The notes beneath the pieces were generated by a model. It was not told where the DNA came from, did no database searches, and worked only from the letters and a program-made list of their open reading frames with translations. Shown piece by piece: positions 1 to 13,600 of a stretch of 64,000 nucleotides of DNA. The position numbers were made by a program, and so were the translations under genes. How positions within the stretch are numbered: the stretch's first letter is position 1; every line of letters starts with the position of its first letter. The stretch lies in contig OY292275.1 of the NCBI GenBank assembly GCA_958496175.1, positions 59,783,701-59,847,700 of the forward strand, read 5' to 3'. The stretch is from Sisyra terminalis (lineage: Eukaryota; Arthropoda; Insecta; Neuroptera; Sisyridae).

Positions 1-174
1 CAAATCGATGTTTTAGTTACCCATAATTTTTCATAGGGAAAACTTTAAAAAAAATTTTTTTCGCTTAAAATATCAATTTTTCCCTTTAATGTTTTCTTTA
101 TAAAAGACTTGCAAAAGTTTAGGTTCAAGCTCGAGCTTTGTTAATGAAAGTTTTGTATCAAAGAATTGGTCTAA

Positions 175-1010
175 CAACCTGTTGATTATGCTTTGCCGTA
201 TAGAATTTTTTATTTGATTATACTCGTAATTTCGTCTGCGTGGCACATTAAGAAGAATATCGATTTTCAACTTTTTCAATTTTCAATTGTTTGAAGTTTA
301 AAAACGTGGAGCTTTACTTGAGTGGATTGAAACAAATGAAAGTTAATGAGAACCTGTTAGTTATTGTTAGTTTACATTCCTACTTGATCCACGAAGTTAT
401 TACATTTTTTATTTTGGGTTAAAGCTTGAGCTTTAATCAAAACCTAAAATTGTAAATTGTAAAGTTTTATATAAAAAAAAATTTACAAAAAACCTGTTGA
501 TTATACTTTTCCGGGTAAAATTTTTTATTTGAATTTACTCGAGATTTCCTCTGCGTGGCACATTAAGAAGAATATCGCTTTTCAACGTTTTCAATTTTCA
601 ATTGTTTAAAGCTTTAAAACGTGGAGCTTTGCTTGAGTGAATTGAAACAAATGAAAGTTAATGAGAACCTAATGATTATTGTTAGTTACATTCCTGCTTG
701 ATCTACGAAGTTGCTTCATTTTTTTGTGTTAAAGCTTGAGTTTTAATCAAATCCTAAAATTGTAAATTGTAAAGTTTTATTTAAAAAAAATTGACAAAAA
801 ACCTGTTGATCATACTTTTCCGTGTAAAATTTTTTATTTGATTATACTCGAAACTTCCTGCGCGTGGCAAATTAATGGTAAATTTTAATTTTAAAGTTTT
901 AAAACGTGCAGCTTTCGTTGATTCATTGAAACAGTTGAAAGTAGTTGAGGACCTGTTGATTATTGTTAATTACATTCCCACTTGATCCATGAAGCTGTTT
1001 TATTCTTTTG
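175..1010. repeat. Tandem repeat, about 310 bp unit, 3 copies
   Basis: Three successive direct copies are aligned on the word cctgttgat followed by a tatttgattatactcg-like stretch and the box gcgtggca. The anchors fall near 181, 496 and 805, a spacing of 315 and 309 bp. Each copy continues with an aaacgtggagcttt-like block and a conserved gaacctgttgattattgtta block. There is no coding potential. The array lies in the upstream intron of CLIP-190. Confidence 0.8.
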
Positions 1011-1344
1011 AAATGAAAATTTGATAGTTTAAAATGGAAATTTTCCAAAGTTTTATTCCAAATACTTTTTCCTATACTTTGTTGTATTCCCTGGAAAGTA
1101 TAATACTCTTTGGTACTTTTATTTTTGTTTACACAAATTGCATAAAAAAATTTTCTAGAAAAAATTCACTATTATTTTTACAAATAATCATTGTATATTT
1201 TGATTGATTCATTGGAAAAAGGTTGAGCTTTTAAGCTTAGTTTCTAAAGAAAAATAAGAAACCCTTTTTTCAGAAGTTGATACTTTCGACTTCAATTGAT
1301 CGTTTAAAGCTTTGAAGTATGAGCTTTAATCGATTTCTACAATT

Positions 1345-2300
1345 ACATGGACCTGTTGATGTTGTTATTGTCACCTGTTGATATTTATAATTTGTTTATT
1401 TGATATGCTTTAGTATGTAATCTTGAGTTCATTTTCGTGGCACAAAATCTTTGATTTTATTAGTAAATCTTTCACATTTTCGTGGCACACAAAGTATGTA
1501 TTATATTAAACATTTATGTAACCCTTTCCCAAAGTTTCAATTACTGAGCTTTACCGTAGAAGCTTTAATTTGGACTTTTTGTGTGTATATTTTTTTTTCA
1601 AAGGAAAAACTATATATTAGACTTTTTTTGCGTCCTTCTATAATAAAGTGTAAATTTCTTGTACGGGTTTTTTGCAGGGAAAATTTATTTTAGTAGTGAA
1701 AAAGTTTAAAGCAATGCACTTAAGGGTAGATTTGCGAAATTGGGGTAATTTTGTAACATTTTATCCGGAAAATATATCAATTTTTCAAAAGTAAGAATGT
1801 TCTTAGTTAGCTCAAATTTTCCTAGTGGAATCAATCAAATCCAATTTAATTTAGGGAATTTCTTGGGTTATCTTTTCCCAACCGGAATTGACCTGTTGAT
1901 GTTATTGTTGTAACCTGTTGATTTTCTAACTTTTGTCTTACTAACTAAGACTGCCAACTTCATTTTCGTGGCACTCAAAGTATGTATTATATTAAACATT
2001 TATGTAACCCTTTCCCAAAGTTTCAATTACTGAGCTTTATCATAGAAGCTTTAATTTGGACTTTTTGTGAGTACTTTTTTTTTCCAAAAGAAAGGCTCTA
2101 TATTATGCTTCTTTTTTGCGTCCTTTTATAATAATAAAGTGAACATTTTACGGTTTTTTTGGAGGGGAAAATTATTTTGGTTGTTAAAAAAGTTTAAACC
2201 ATTGCACTTAAGGGTAGAATTGCGAGATTTGGGTAGTTTTGCACCATTTTTTTTCCGCAAAATATATCACTTATACAAAAGTAGGAATTCATTTAGTTAA
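1345..2300. repeat. Tandem pair of a longer related repeat (about 490-540 bp)
   Basis: Two direct copies share an acctgttgat pair (1351 and 1891, 540 bp apart) and then cattttcgtggcac followed by more than 100 nearly identical bases (1481 and 1967, 486 bp apart). The cgtggcac box links this pair to the 310-bp array just upstream, so both appear to be one family with different internal lengths. Confidence 0.75.
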
Positions 2301-4215
2301 CTCAAATTTTCTTAGTGAAATCCATCGAATCTAATTCAATTTATGGAATTTCTTTGGTAATTTTTCCCCATAGTTATCGAGGACTATCTAAACTTTCTGT
2401 AGGAATATCTTGGGGAAATTTTAAGAGCCAAATAAAATGTCTGAATATTTGCATAATTAGAAAATATTTTATGTTTTTTTTTCTTTTAATATTCCAACAC
2501 TTAAATAGCAAAAAATTATTGCCAGTGATCAATAATTATTAATCGTTTATGTGCCAAATTTATTGCAAATATGTAATGCACCCAATTATGTCACGTGTGG
2601 ATAATTTCTTATGTAACTTTATAAGGAAAATTGAAAAAAAAACCTCTATAAATTTGGCATAAAATACAATTTTCGGTACTTAAAATCGTGAATATTGAAG
2701 GTTTAAATCGTTATTTTTGTAGAATTCAAAATAGTTTAGAAAGATTTTATTCCCTGAATTTTTTCAGCATTTTCCACTAGGAAATAGTTGTTTTTCATGA
2801 TCTTCGCCAATTCTATTCTTCCTTGACATTTGTGAAGTATTGCTTAAACAGCTTTTCCCAGGTAACTTCCATGGTATAAGCCATACTACCCCTGGATAAT
2901 GGAATAGATGGGTATCATGTAGCCAATTTGAAAAAAAAGCGCTTTAAAACCAAATTATTAGGCAAAGGAAAACAACCCCAACAAAGCACTTCCTTTTCCC
3001 AGATGATTAGCAAATAATTTTCGTATACTTTTATATTACTTGCCAACTCAAAATAGCCTCAGAATCCAAAATATTTTTGGGTCGAAAAGTCAAGATTTGA
3101 TGAAGTTGCAACTCAAAGAATAGAGGGCTGAAATTTGGGGTTCAAACTTAATAATTTTTTCCACTTTTAACTACTGAAATTATAACGTTATCGCCACAAA
3201 AATCGCTGAAAATTTTAATCTTTTCGATTCACGTGTCCGAACAATAAATTCTTAAGTACCAAAACGTTTTTTTTGTCTTTATTAAGTGTCAACCATAATT
3301 GTTTCTCTTCACATTTCAAAAGAATTTTAATGAATGCATCTTATGCAACAATCCATTTGTCCCTAGAGCAATAAAATCAAAAATGTTTATTGAGTGCAAA
3401 TTGACTTTTTTTTTTAATATCTTCTACGATTTTTCATACACGTGAATCATTAATTCCGTACTGTTTTTTTTTCTACTCCGTAGTTTTCCAATTTTTATTG
3501 ATTCTCATTAGGTCGAGGACAGGTGGTGGACAACAATACGCAAACAATTAGTGCCATTTTTAATGAATGTTGACGAAAAAAAAGAGCAATAAATCGCCAT
3601 ATAAAAAATTAGTAAATTTAAAAACATGCCCAATTTTTAAATTCCATGTTTGATTTATAAGTGCGCATGAAAAAGCCATCGTAATATGCAACGCTTGAAA
3701 GGATTGTTAAGTGAAAAATGTTTTTGCAATTAAATGAAAAACTTTGATGTAGTTTTAGTGGCAAATTCAAAGAGAACATAATTAACCACAACAATGAAAA
3801 TTTCAAAAGACAAAGACAACAATAGGTCATTAATTAAATGAAAATTGGTTTCGATTTTCATTGTTTTATTAGCTTAATTTAATGAAGTTGAGGTTTAAGC
3901 TTCGCAAGTACGAAAAAAAAAAATTGATTTTGAGTTGGAGGAAAAAAATTATTTCCCCGGACAGGTGGTTTTGGATGAATATTATTATAATTAGAAGGGA
4001 TGTTTTTTTTAAGACAAACTTACATAATTTATAGAGAAAAAAGAAGTCAAACACCCCTACAAAAGAAGTTTGGATTCACTTTTTTTCAGCTTTCGGAGCT
4101 TTTTTTAAAAAGCTCTGTTGTCTTTTTCATTTCAAAATCAATAGGGTCAGTCCAATTCAGTCGGTCCAGCACTGGTCGCTTGACAATTTTTTTTAAATTC
4201 TGATTTTTTTTTTTT
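2301..4215. other. Intronic AT-rich DNA, nothing recognised
   Basis: I see no exon-like segment, no clear inverted or tandem repeat and no structural RNA here. Short open frames are random AT-rich frames. Confidence 0.5.
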
Positions 4216-5302
4216 GCTGTCACCCCAACATTTTGGTAGTTCAAATTCATCATTATTTTAATTTTATTGTTTTTAGTTTTCCGGTGGTAGCCATATTAGT
4301 TTGACTAGGCGCAGACATTTTCGCACTTTTAAGGGTTTGCGAAAACTTGATTATCTCAGGCCCTATTTGTCCTATCAAAATGAAACTAAAAGCAGTGGGT
4401 TCATGAAAATATAAGCTATAAGGTTGTAATAAGACGTTTTCACCTAAATGTAATTCTAAGGGGTGAAATTTCAGGGCTAACTGTTATTCATATCTTAAAT
4501 TTAAAACATATACTTCTTTCTGTAAGTATTTTCAAACATTATTAGCTTTCAGTAAGAAGTATATGTTTTAAATTTAAGATATGAATAACAGTTAGCCCAG
4601 AGTATATGTTGTTTTGTGTAAAATGCCTTTTTGCCAAGTATATGTCACATATTAAATGGTTAAATACATTATACTCACTACTAAAGTATGCATTATTTTG
4701 ACATTTTGTGCTTGCAATACCTCTGCTCCTAGTCAAATATCAAACTCCAAATTTTAGGTGCATAATACTATCATACAGTACTATAATGGGGTGATATTTC
4801 AGATTTTTATCTGGTCCTCCACCAGAGATATTGAGCTCAGAAAACTTCAAACTTTGAAAATTTCCAAATTTTGTTATTTTTTATTTTAAAAAGGCTTAAA
4901 GTCTCAGACTTCAAATTTTGTTTTTGAATACAACTAGTACCTAATTGTTTGTAAAAAAAGTTTTAACGTGTAGACTCTTTCCCTTCCTTCACAATCTTTC
5001 CGTGAAAATTGGATTTTTTACAAATGAGAACTAACATCTAAGTCTGAAGTTTCACCCCTTAGAATTACATTTAGGTAAAAACGTTTTATTACAACCTTAT
5101 AGCTTATATTTTCATGAACCCACTGCTTTTAGTTTTATTTTGAAAGGACAAATAGGGTCTGAGAAAATCAAGTTTCCGAAAACCCTTAAAAGTTCGAAAA
5201 TGTCTGCGCCTAGTAAAACTAATATGGCCACCACCGGAAAACTAAAAGCAATAAAATTAAAATAATGATAAATTTGAACTACCAACATGTTGGGGTGATA
5301 GC
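4216..5302. mobile_element. Foldback/MITE-like element with about 250-bp terminal inverted repeats
   Basis: The left end (gctgtcaccccaaca) is mirrored by the right end (tgttggggtgatagc). The inverted match runs inward for roughly 250 bp, through the blocks ccggtggtagccatatta and gcagtgggttcatgaaaa, up to about 4470 and down to about 5055. Inside lies a second, smaller perfect-looking palindrome (about 4472-4605) around tcttaaatttaaaacata. There is no transposase frame. The superfamily is not assigned because no target duplication is clear. Confidence 0.75.
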
Positions 5303-5650
5303 ACACACAAAATTATTTTTTTAAAATGGTCGAGTAACCATTTCATTTTTGGACCACGTCATTTGGACTGAGTCAATAGAAAAATAGACAAATCAAAGCT
5401 TTTTAAGCTCCAAAATAAGGCCGGTTTTAGGGGTTTGAGCGCCTCGGGAAAAACAAATTTTGGTGTCCTTTCATATAACAATATAAAAGTTAAAAGAAAA
5501 ATAGTGAAAAAAAGAAAATTTTATTTTTGATTTCCTGCCTCGGGTAGTTGTCCGACTTGCCTACCCGTTTATCCATCCTTGCTTCCAATCTAAGGAAAAA
5601 TTATCACTAGATGCTTACTTCAAAATTAAATATTTAAATCAGGGATTCTT

Positions 5651-5824
5651 ACTGTGTATACAATATATATAGAATATATTGCGGTCCAATTTATATAGTA
5701 TAATTTAATATAATAATATATACAAATCATACCATAAACATAAATTTGAACGGAAGTTCAAACAAAAATATTCGTGATGTATTGCCCAGAAACATATTTC
5801 GATTGCCAAGCAATCTTCCTCAGT
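5651..5824. mobile_element. Half copy of palindromic MITE 'P'
   Basis: Begins actgtgtatacaata and continues through ggtccaatttat, cataccataaacataaat and gattgccaagcaatcttcct, matching the left arm of the fuller copy at 33564-34812. The right arm is absent. This copy serves as the empty-site reference for the Helitron insertion at 33625. Confidence 0.75.
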
Positions 5825-6019
5825 ATAGTTCCTCAGTATCTGTGCATATTTTTAAAATGCATCTGCATGCATTTTTACAAAAATTTGTACTTAACACATC
5901 TGTGAGCTAAGGCATCGACTTATTTTTATCCGCAAGAAAGCTTTTCTTGTAATTTAGAAGTATTTATATTTTTAGGTCTTTATGCAATAAAAGTGCAACA
6001 ATATAGCTTCCACTTTGTT

Positions 6020-6900
6020 CCGCCTAAGAGGTGGCGTAAGGATTCTTTTTGAAAAAAAAATCCTCGTCCTTTGAAGTGATCCAGGATCGATACAGGAATA
6101 CGGAATCGATACAGTGATACAGGAATCGATTAATTTTTTGGCGTTTTCATAGAATTTGAAGTGCTGCTTAATCCAGCCATGGGCTGATGGGGTAGATGCC
6201 AGGGTAGATGGGATAAAACATCCCCTTGAAATGTCTGCAAAGTTTTCTTAATAACTTTTGCGATAGATTACAATATATAGATTGCCAAATCTTTTAGTGT
6301 AGTAGGGGCTTTTGAGCTTCAATTCTTGGATCAGCTGCATTCATTGTTGATGATAACATTCCTCTTTAATGGTTTCATTGGGGTGAAATAACTCATCGTA
6401 GATTACTTCGATCTAATTCCATCAAATAAACATCAATAGATTCATGTAATGAATATTTGGTTTTATCGTTGAAGTTGATACATGACCGGATTTACCCTAT
6501 AATTTTGTCTTCTTTGTATTATCGAAATATATCATGTTTTTGTCCTCCTTCATGATTTATGCAAAAATTCATTCCCCTTTTGCTTTTGAAGCATTTTTTG
6601 AACGAGAAAAAACGGCATTAGACTTCTTTTGGTTGGAGTTTATGGGAAACCCAGTTTCCCTATTTTTGTACAATATCCATGGGTTTTAGATGGTTTGAAA
6701 CCACTTGTTGATTCACTCCCGAAATTCCTCTCGAATTCGGTATAAATTTTGATCCAATAAATCTTCCAACTTAGCGTATTTTTCGTATTTTTGGCCACTG
6801 AGGCTACAGTTACCCCTTTTAAAACGTTGGATCCATAAATTTTCTTAATGAAGCATATTCCCCATATTCTGCACTTAACAATCGATGTCCGTCAACTGCA
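6020..6900 (-). pseudogene. Degenerate mariner transposase
   Basis: Read on the minus strand, frame-shifted pieces match mariner transposases in the right order. A WVSHKLQPKEV-like segment near 6650 corresponds to the WVPH(E/K)L motif. A KNMIYFDNTKKTK-like piece near 6530 corresponds to the region after the first catalytic aspartate. A piece near 6390 contains NETI. A QHFKFYENAKKLIDSWI C-terminal piece lies near 6130-6180. Many stops and indels mean it is dead. It lies in the CLIP-190 upstream intron; related relics occur at 57640-58675 and 60080-60450. Confidence 0.8.
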
Positions 6901-7744
6901 TTTTTCTTTAATTTGAAAGAATTAGCGGGTTTACTAGTAATTTTTACTTACCGTACATTACATTTTAATCAATTTTCGAACAATTGGACATTATTTGATA
7001 TATTTGATGCTTACTATTGAATTACTTGGGGTTTGCTGGAAATTATGATACGCCACTCGAGTTTTGAGAAAATTCTATGCTATTTTTCCAAATTTCCCGG
7101 GTATGATATTTTTCCAAAGCCTCCTTCTTAAAGTATATATTTGTTATTTTTATTAGTAGATGGCTCTACGTTCTCGATTGGCTAAAAATCAAAGTATAAA
7201 GGAAGTTTTTTCCTTCAAATTTTCATTTCCCGAAAATGAGTTTTCTAAAAAATTCAATTTGTAAAAGAAATTTTTCTAGGCTTTAAAAAATTTAATATTA
7301 TTTCCGGTGGTTCAAATATAGATTGTTTTGCTGTTTTGTATAAAACAATTATTTAAATCAAAGAGTAAAACATATTTCCTTTACTCATATGGGACGTTAA
7401 CGTTTGGGACATTTCCCTAGACACGAATTCGTATATGATTCGCTAACCATCCCTTATTTATTATAAATTCCATACACTTGAAGTTAGGGTGGTTTCTGGC
7501 ACTTTGGTGGTCAATTTTTCAGGACTGGAAATCAAAATTTAATCTGAAGTCCCCAATTTTCTAAAGATAGTAAAATTTATCGAAAATAAATCTTTTATTA
7601 ATTTAAAATTTGGCATTTCTAAACTTATAAATGTAGACGTTTTAGAAAGAAAAGAAGCTTTTATAAGCTTATTTTTTGTAATTAATAAAGTGAAATGAAA
7701 ACAAAGTATTCCGTTTAGAATAACAAGGAAACAATTAAGAAAAT
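6901..7744. other. AT-rich intronic DNA, nothing recognised
   Basis: No coding-like segment, repeat or RNA gene was recognised between the mariner relic and the hairpin-element fragment. Confidence 0.5.
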
Positions 7745-8430
7745 GTTTTTAATATTTTTTTTCAATTTTTAGACGCAACCATCAATTTTATGAGAAAATT
7801 TTATAGGACATTTTTTGGAGAGCACTTTTTTTCCTATAACTTATCTCTATAAAAGTTTTTGATCTTTTTCACAGGTTTTAAGTTATTTAATTAAAATAAA
7901 AAAAAAATAGTTTTTATGTTAAAAATATAATAATTCAGGGAATTTTCAGTTTAATGCAAATAACTTAGGACCTGTGAAAAATATCAAAAACTTTTATATA
8001 GATTAGTTGTAGAAAAAAAAGTGCTCTACAAAAAATGTCCTATAAAATTTTCGCATAAAATTGATGGTTGCGTCAAAAAATTGAAAAAATATTAACATTT
8101 CTCTTTAGTTCAAGTTTGACTTCGAATAATTTTTGAAGGAATAAATATATCAAAAACTTGTACAAAGACCTTTTTTGTAGATCGTTCAATTTTCTACAAG
8201 AATATACCTTGGTCATTCCGAAATATTGTCACCAACGTGAGCTATAAAATTCCAGGTGCAAGAGGATATTGTTCTCATGTTATTTAAATGGAAAATCGAA
8301 ATTTGCGATGCAGCACCTCTTAATATTAATATTAAGAGCTTAAACTTTCACAGGATTTTTTTTGGCATTCCCAACAATATTTTCGATATAATTAAGGAAA
8401 AAAAATTCATCAGTTTTTTTGATTTGGCCT
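7745..8430. mobile_element. Hairpin element family A, left arm truncated
   Basis: Positions about 7750-7920 are the inverted copy of about 7945-8110 (gacgcaaccatcaatttta against taaaattgatggttgcgtc). The right arm continues to about 8430 through gtagatcgttcaattttcta, ggcattcccaacaatattt and the AT palindrome ttaatattaatattaa. The outer half of the left arm is missing. The complete reference copy is 30633-31646. Confidence 0.8.
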
Positions 8431-10534
8431 ACACTATTTATTCATTTTTGTCAACCATCAAAGAATTTCATTATATGTAAAGCTTTTTATTGTCAAAAGC
8501 TCTCGCGTATGTACAATTTGGTTCAAAAACTAATATAATGTTTATAATGCAAAATTTATTTTTTTGCTTAAGAATTTTTTTAATGTTTACTTGCATATCA
8601 AAGTCTTGCGAAATTTTGATTTTATTATTTCAATTAAACGATCGATAGTCACACATTTGATCGCTTCACTGCCAATTAAGTGGTTTGCCAGTGTTTTTCT
8701 GATTAAATAGTTTACAATTTTCGCTACTAATTAAATATAAATGACGAAATCAAATCAAAGAAATCGTACTGATTTATATTATATTTAAAGGTGATATATG
8801 AAATTGCTCTTTTTTCTCTTGAGTTTTATATGTTTTCGTTAAAAGCTTCAAAAGCTCATTGTAATATGTAAGCAAATACAAACGATAAAATTTGGAGAAT
8901 TCTTCTTAAAACTTTTCCATTTTCTTTAGAGGTTTCCAATTACAATTGCCTAAATTTGATGTTTGAACTGTTTAAAATATTTGATTATTGATTAATACTT
9001 TCGACTTCGCATGCGTGGTACACTTTTAAATCGAAGGAAACTAAGATTTAAAAAAAAAAAAATTCGTGGTTTCTACGTGATATTTTAGTATGGTAGGTAC
9101 TAGATAGAATCATGAAACTTCTAGAATATTTAAGTCTAAACTTGAATTTTAAAAATTTCAAAAAAAAAATAATTGTTTCATTTTTTGGCACTTGAAACCA
9201 ATGAAAGCTTTCCAATGGCATCCCTTATTGAAATTCAAGACTTAAAGCTAGATGTTTAAAAAATTTATGTTTTGAAATCATTTTGATGCCCCAACTATAG
9301 TTTTTAATGTGTCAAATAGATACTTTTACAATTTTCATATGAAAAACCAAATATTAATTAATTTTTTCCCCCATCAAGGTCAATTGGAACTGGAAAGAAA
9401 AACTTTTTTCGATTATTTTAGTGGTTTTTACATTTGCCTTCACAATGCATTCGTCTTATTGTTGCTACGAAGTGAGCAATTTTCTACGGTTGAGTTTGAA
9501 ATGGTGCCGAAAAAAATAAAGAGTTTAACTAACTTTGCTTTATTGGTCTTCTTTGTTGTATGAATTTTAAATAAATTTTTATGCAATTTGTTTTCATTTT
9601 CAATTGTATGTAATGTGATTTTTGTTGTAAATATTACGTCACGAATTTATTAATGTATTAAGGTCCTTTTGTTAAAAATTAATTGTCCTAATCTACGAAA
9701 AAGTATGATGATGCTGATGATGATGAAGGAAATTTTATTTCGTGGGATGCATTTTACGATCGATTCAATACGTCTCTATTTGCACAAAATAAATTGCCAT
9801 AAAGTGCATTGAAACATGAGTATGAAAAGTATTGGGTATTTTGGACAAAAAATTTGATTTTCCTCAAAGAGAAAGATTTTTTTTTTTTTGGAAATAAATC
9901 AATTTAAACTTTTTTTTTTAATATCCAATTAGTTGTTTTTTTTTTCTTTTGATTAAATTGAGAAAACTCTTATCTGTAAACAGTTTCACAGTTAATATGA
10001 GATGAAATGATATAGTTTGATTGATTTATGTGTTGCATATCAAAAATTTTTGCAATTCGTGCTGGAAAAAGCGCGAAATATACGACAACATATATTTGTA
10101 ACAAAAATAAATGCACCGTGAATTTCATGCATACATTCAAATAACTGTGATAATTATTTGAATTTCAGTGATCCATAAAATTAAAAATTGATAGGATACC
10201 TTCAATTTTCCAGTACAATTTTCATATATATACCAAATGCAACAGGTTGTTAAAAACTGCAACTCGAAAATCACACACTTACTTACTAAATTCTCTATTG
10301 CCACATTGGGAAATCGAAATCTTATCGTCAAATTAAAATTTTTTTTGTTTTCCATTTATAACGACACTGGGAATTATGGATTTAATTAAATTTTCTTTCA
10401 TTAATATTATTATTATGTTTGTTATCGTTTTCGTGCCGGTCGTAAAATTTTCGCCGAGACAATTGTTTAATTTTACACCACTTGTGAATTATTTTCTCCA
10501 TAGAAAATTTTCTTAATTTTCGCTTTGTTTGCAG
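8431..10534. other. CLIP-190 intron, mostly unique AT-rich sequence
   Basis: No gene or mobile element recognised. A short GATGAT-type simple repeat occurs near 9707-9725, and a gcatgcgtggtacac box near 9007 resembles the cgtggcac box of the first arrays. The stretch ends at the polypyrimidine tract and CAG of the first visible CLIP-190 exon. Confidence 0.5.
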
Positions 10535-10699
10535 TATCGAATCGAATGCCAGGAAAAAATTAAGGAAAAAGACGGCGAGCTGATATGTTTACGCACGGAT
10601 AAGGACCAACTGTTGTCCCAGCTTGAGGAGGAAAAGCGTCGGGCCGAGGATCTACAGTTCAAATTCGAGGAGGCCGCAATTAACGAAGGGGATGTTGAG
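10535..10699 (+). CDS. CLIP-190: CLIP-190 exon a (55 codons)
   Basis: Preceded by ctttgtttgcag and followed by donor gtataat. It reads YRIECQEKIKEKDGE through EEEKRRAEDLQFKFEEA, the most CLIP-like stretch of the rod start. Phase 0 at both ends. Its GC content is clearly above the flanking introns. Confidence 0.9.
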
Positions 10700-13600
10700 G
10701 TATAATTTAAATTGGAAATTTTAAGACCCTGTGCGTTAAGGTACGCTGTATGGATAGTTCAAATAAAATGACGCGTTCTTTAAAACTTGATTTTCAAATT
10801 TCCCGGGTATATTTTTCATATTTACAAATAGTTCGAGTTGGTTCGAGTCAACGGTTACCTATTAGATAAATTAATAGATGGCACTATCTCTAGAACCAAT
10901 CATGATTCATTCTTTTCCACAGCCATCTTGGACAATTAGCCCCATTAGCCCATTTAAGTTTAAAGTAATTAAATGTGAAGTTGAAGACAAATCAAATTCA
11001 TTGAACTTCACGTGTCTTATAATTATAAAATGGAGGCATTAAGGAGCACGTGCTTTATTCGTACCAAATTTAAACGGCATAATTTACAATTTTTATTGAA
11101 TTTAATCATAGTTTTTTTCACTCATATAAATCTTTGGGTCACCATCAGTTAGTTACAATCGTATCAAGTACCCAATTTGAAAAAAATGTGCATTTTATGC
11201 GAAAAAATGGTTCAAGATCATCATCAAGAAATACGGTTTTTGGATACAAGATCATCACAAATCTATCTTTAAAAAGGTATAAGAATAAATTAAAGGAACA
11301 TTTTTGGTATAATTTTTTTAAATTTGTAGGAATTTCGGTAAAATTTTTTATGAGGATCGTATATGGTCTATAGAGTAGCCATTATATCCAAACTTAGCGC
11401 CCCCTAACGCTTAATTATGTAAACTAATTGAGGAGAATATTTTCTTTTGCCCAAGTTGAATCGACTTTGAACACGATGCCCTTTATATATTACCTGGGGG
11501 ACTATACTATACAGAATCTCTGGATACCAGCCGGAAGTAGCTGGATCTGTTCAAATCACCTTCTAGACCAGTGGTTCCCATCCGATTTTGGGTCATGCCT
11601 GAAAATCCTGATACCCTTCGGGATATTCATATTTTATCATTCAAAATTTTACGGTTATTCACCTGAAGGGAGCTTAAAAGGTCATTAACTTGGTATCTAA
11701 ATAAGCTTCCAAAGGATAAGTCAACCATGAAAGAGATCAATTAAAAATTTAAGAACTGTTAAATAGGGAATTGAAATGCAGAAATAGCAAATATTTGAAT
11801 GAAACTTTATTCTGAAATGAATGAAAAACAATTCATTGTTATTATCCTGTCCATGACTCACTAAAATAGTGGCATGCCCCACGTTGGGAATGATAGTCTT
11901 AGACAATTCCAACAAGGATAAAAGAACCATGTTTTATTCTTGGACGATCTTCCTCTATTCGTTTATTGTTCGGGAATGGATTCCGAAATGGGGTGGAAAA
12001 GAATCCATCAGACATAGAGAATGATTTTTTTAGATAAATACTGACTTTCCTCCAGATCTTCCTCCCTTAACATTTTATTATAAATGGTTTATGTATTATT
12101 ATAAATGGTTTTTCATTTATGAAGCAAATGGAATTATCCATCTGTCCGATTTTGGGTCATGCCTGAAAATCCTGATGCCCTTCGGGATATTCATATTTGA
12201 TCATTCAAAATTTTACGGTTATTCACCTGAAGGGAGCTTCAAAGGTCATTAACTTGGTATCTAAACAAGCTTCCAAAGGATAAGTCAACCATGAAAGAGA
12301 TCAATTAAAAATTAAAGAATTGTTAAATAGGGAATTGAAATGCAGAAATAGCAAATATTTGAATGAAACTTTATTCTGAAATGAATAAAAAACAATGCAT
12401 TCTTATTGTCCTGCCTATGATCTGTCAAAATAGTGGCATTCCCCACCGGTGGGGCCTGCATCCCACGTTGGGAATGATAGTCGTAGACAATTCCAACAAG
12501 GATAAAAGAACCATGTTTTATTCTTGGACGATCTTCCTCTATTCGTTTATTGTTCGGGAACAGATTCCGAAATGGGGTGGAAAAGAATCCATCAGGCTAA
12601 TACTGACTTTCCTCCCTTCTAATGATCTCTAATGATTTTTCACCCCCACATCATTAATTATTTCATTATCGGTATTTGCGTTTACCAAATGAAGCAAATT
12701 TAATTATCCATCTGTTTTTTTCTTTTGATATCCAACTATTATTCCTTTGGAAAATTTTGTTAAGAATTGAACGTTTTAATTACCTTACATCTACATTAAC
12801 GCATAGACCAAGAATTTTTTCTAAGATTAAATCAACAAAAATCCTTTTTTTTTATTCAAAATTTTTTCTTAAACAATTTCAGAATAAAAATTCGGCCTTA
12901 GACGTGAGTAGTTCATAATGAATTTGAAATTAACAAAATTGTATTAATCATTCATCAAATAACATTCAATAATTGGCATGAGATTTCTTGAAAAAAACTT
13001 TTTTGTGTAAAACTTTGCATGTTTCACGTTTTTTTTTATGTTTTCACGTAACAATTAAATAAATTCCAGCAAACAAATTCAACGTACTTGAATCGAATCA
13101 AAGATTTGGAAACATCCTTGGCAGAGGAACGAAAACGAGTCGAACTTCTCGAACAAGACTCCAACAAGTTGTTTGAATCCGAAGAAGCTTTAAGTAGGGC
13201 TCGTGAAGATTTGGACCAATTGAAACATGAATTAGAATCACGAAACATTGAAGCTGCAAATGGTAATAATTCCGCCTTTAAATCATCTCCCTTTTTTTCA
13301 ATTACCTCTTTTTTTTTAGATCAAATTGTAAATTTGAAATCCCAAGTCGAAAAGTATAAGATTGAATTGGATGGCAACAAGGAGGATAGTCTTCGAAAAT
13401 CTCATGAAAATCAAAATGAAATCGAAACTCTTCGTCAAAAGCTTTCGGAAATCGAAAAGAAATACGAAAAATCATTGTCGACAATTTCAGAACAACAAGA
13501 CCAAATCAATCACTTGACTAGTAAAGTGGAGAAGGCTCAACATGAATTGGAATTGAAAACGCAAGACATTTGTAATAATGCCAAAGCCAATGAAAATCTG

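Noticed and set aside
7745..8480. Short open frame at 8256-8480 as a gene
   Set aside because: It is the translated arm of a family A hairpin element; the same frame in other copies is broken.
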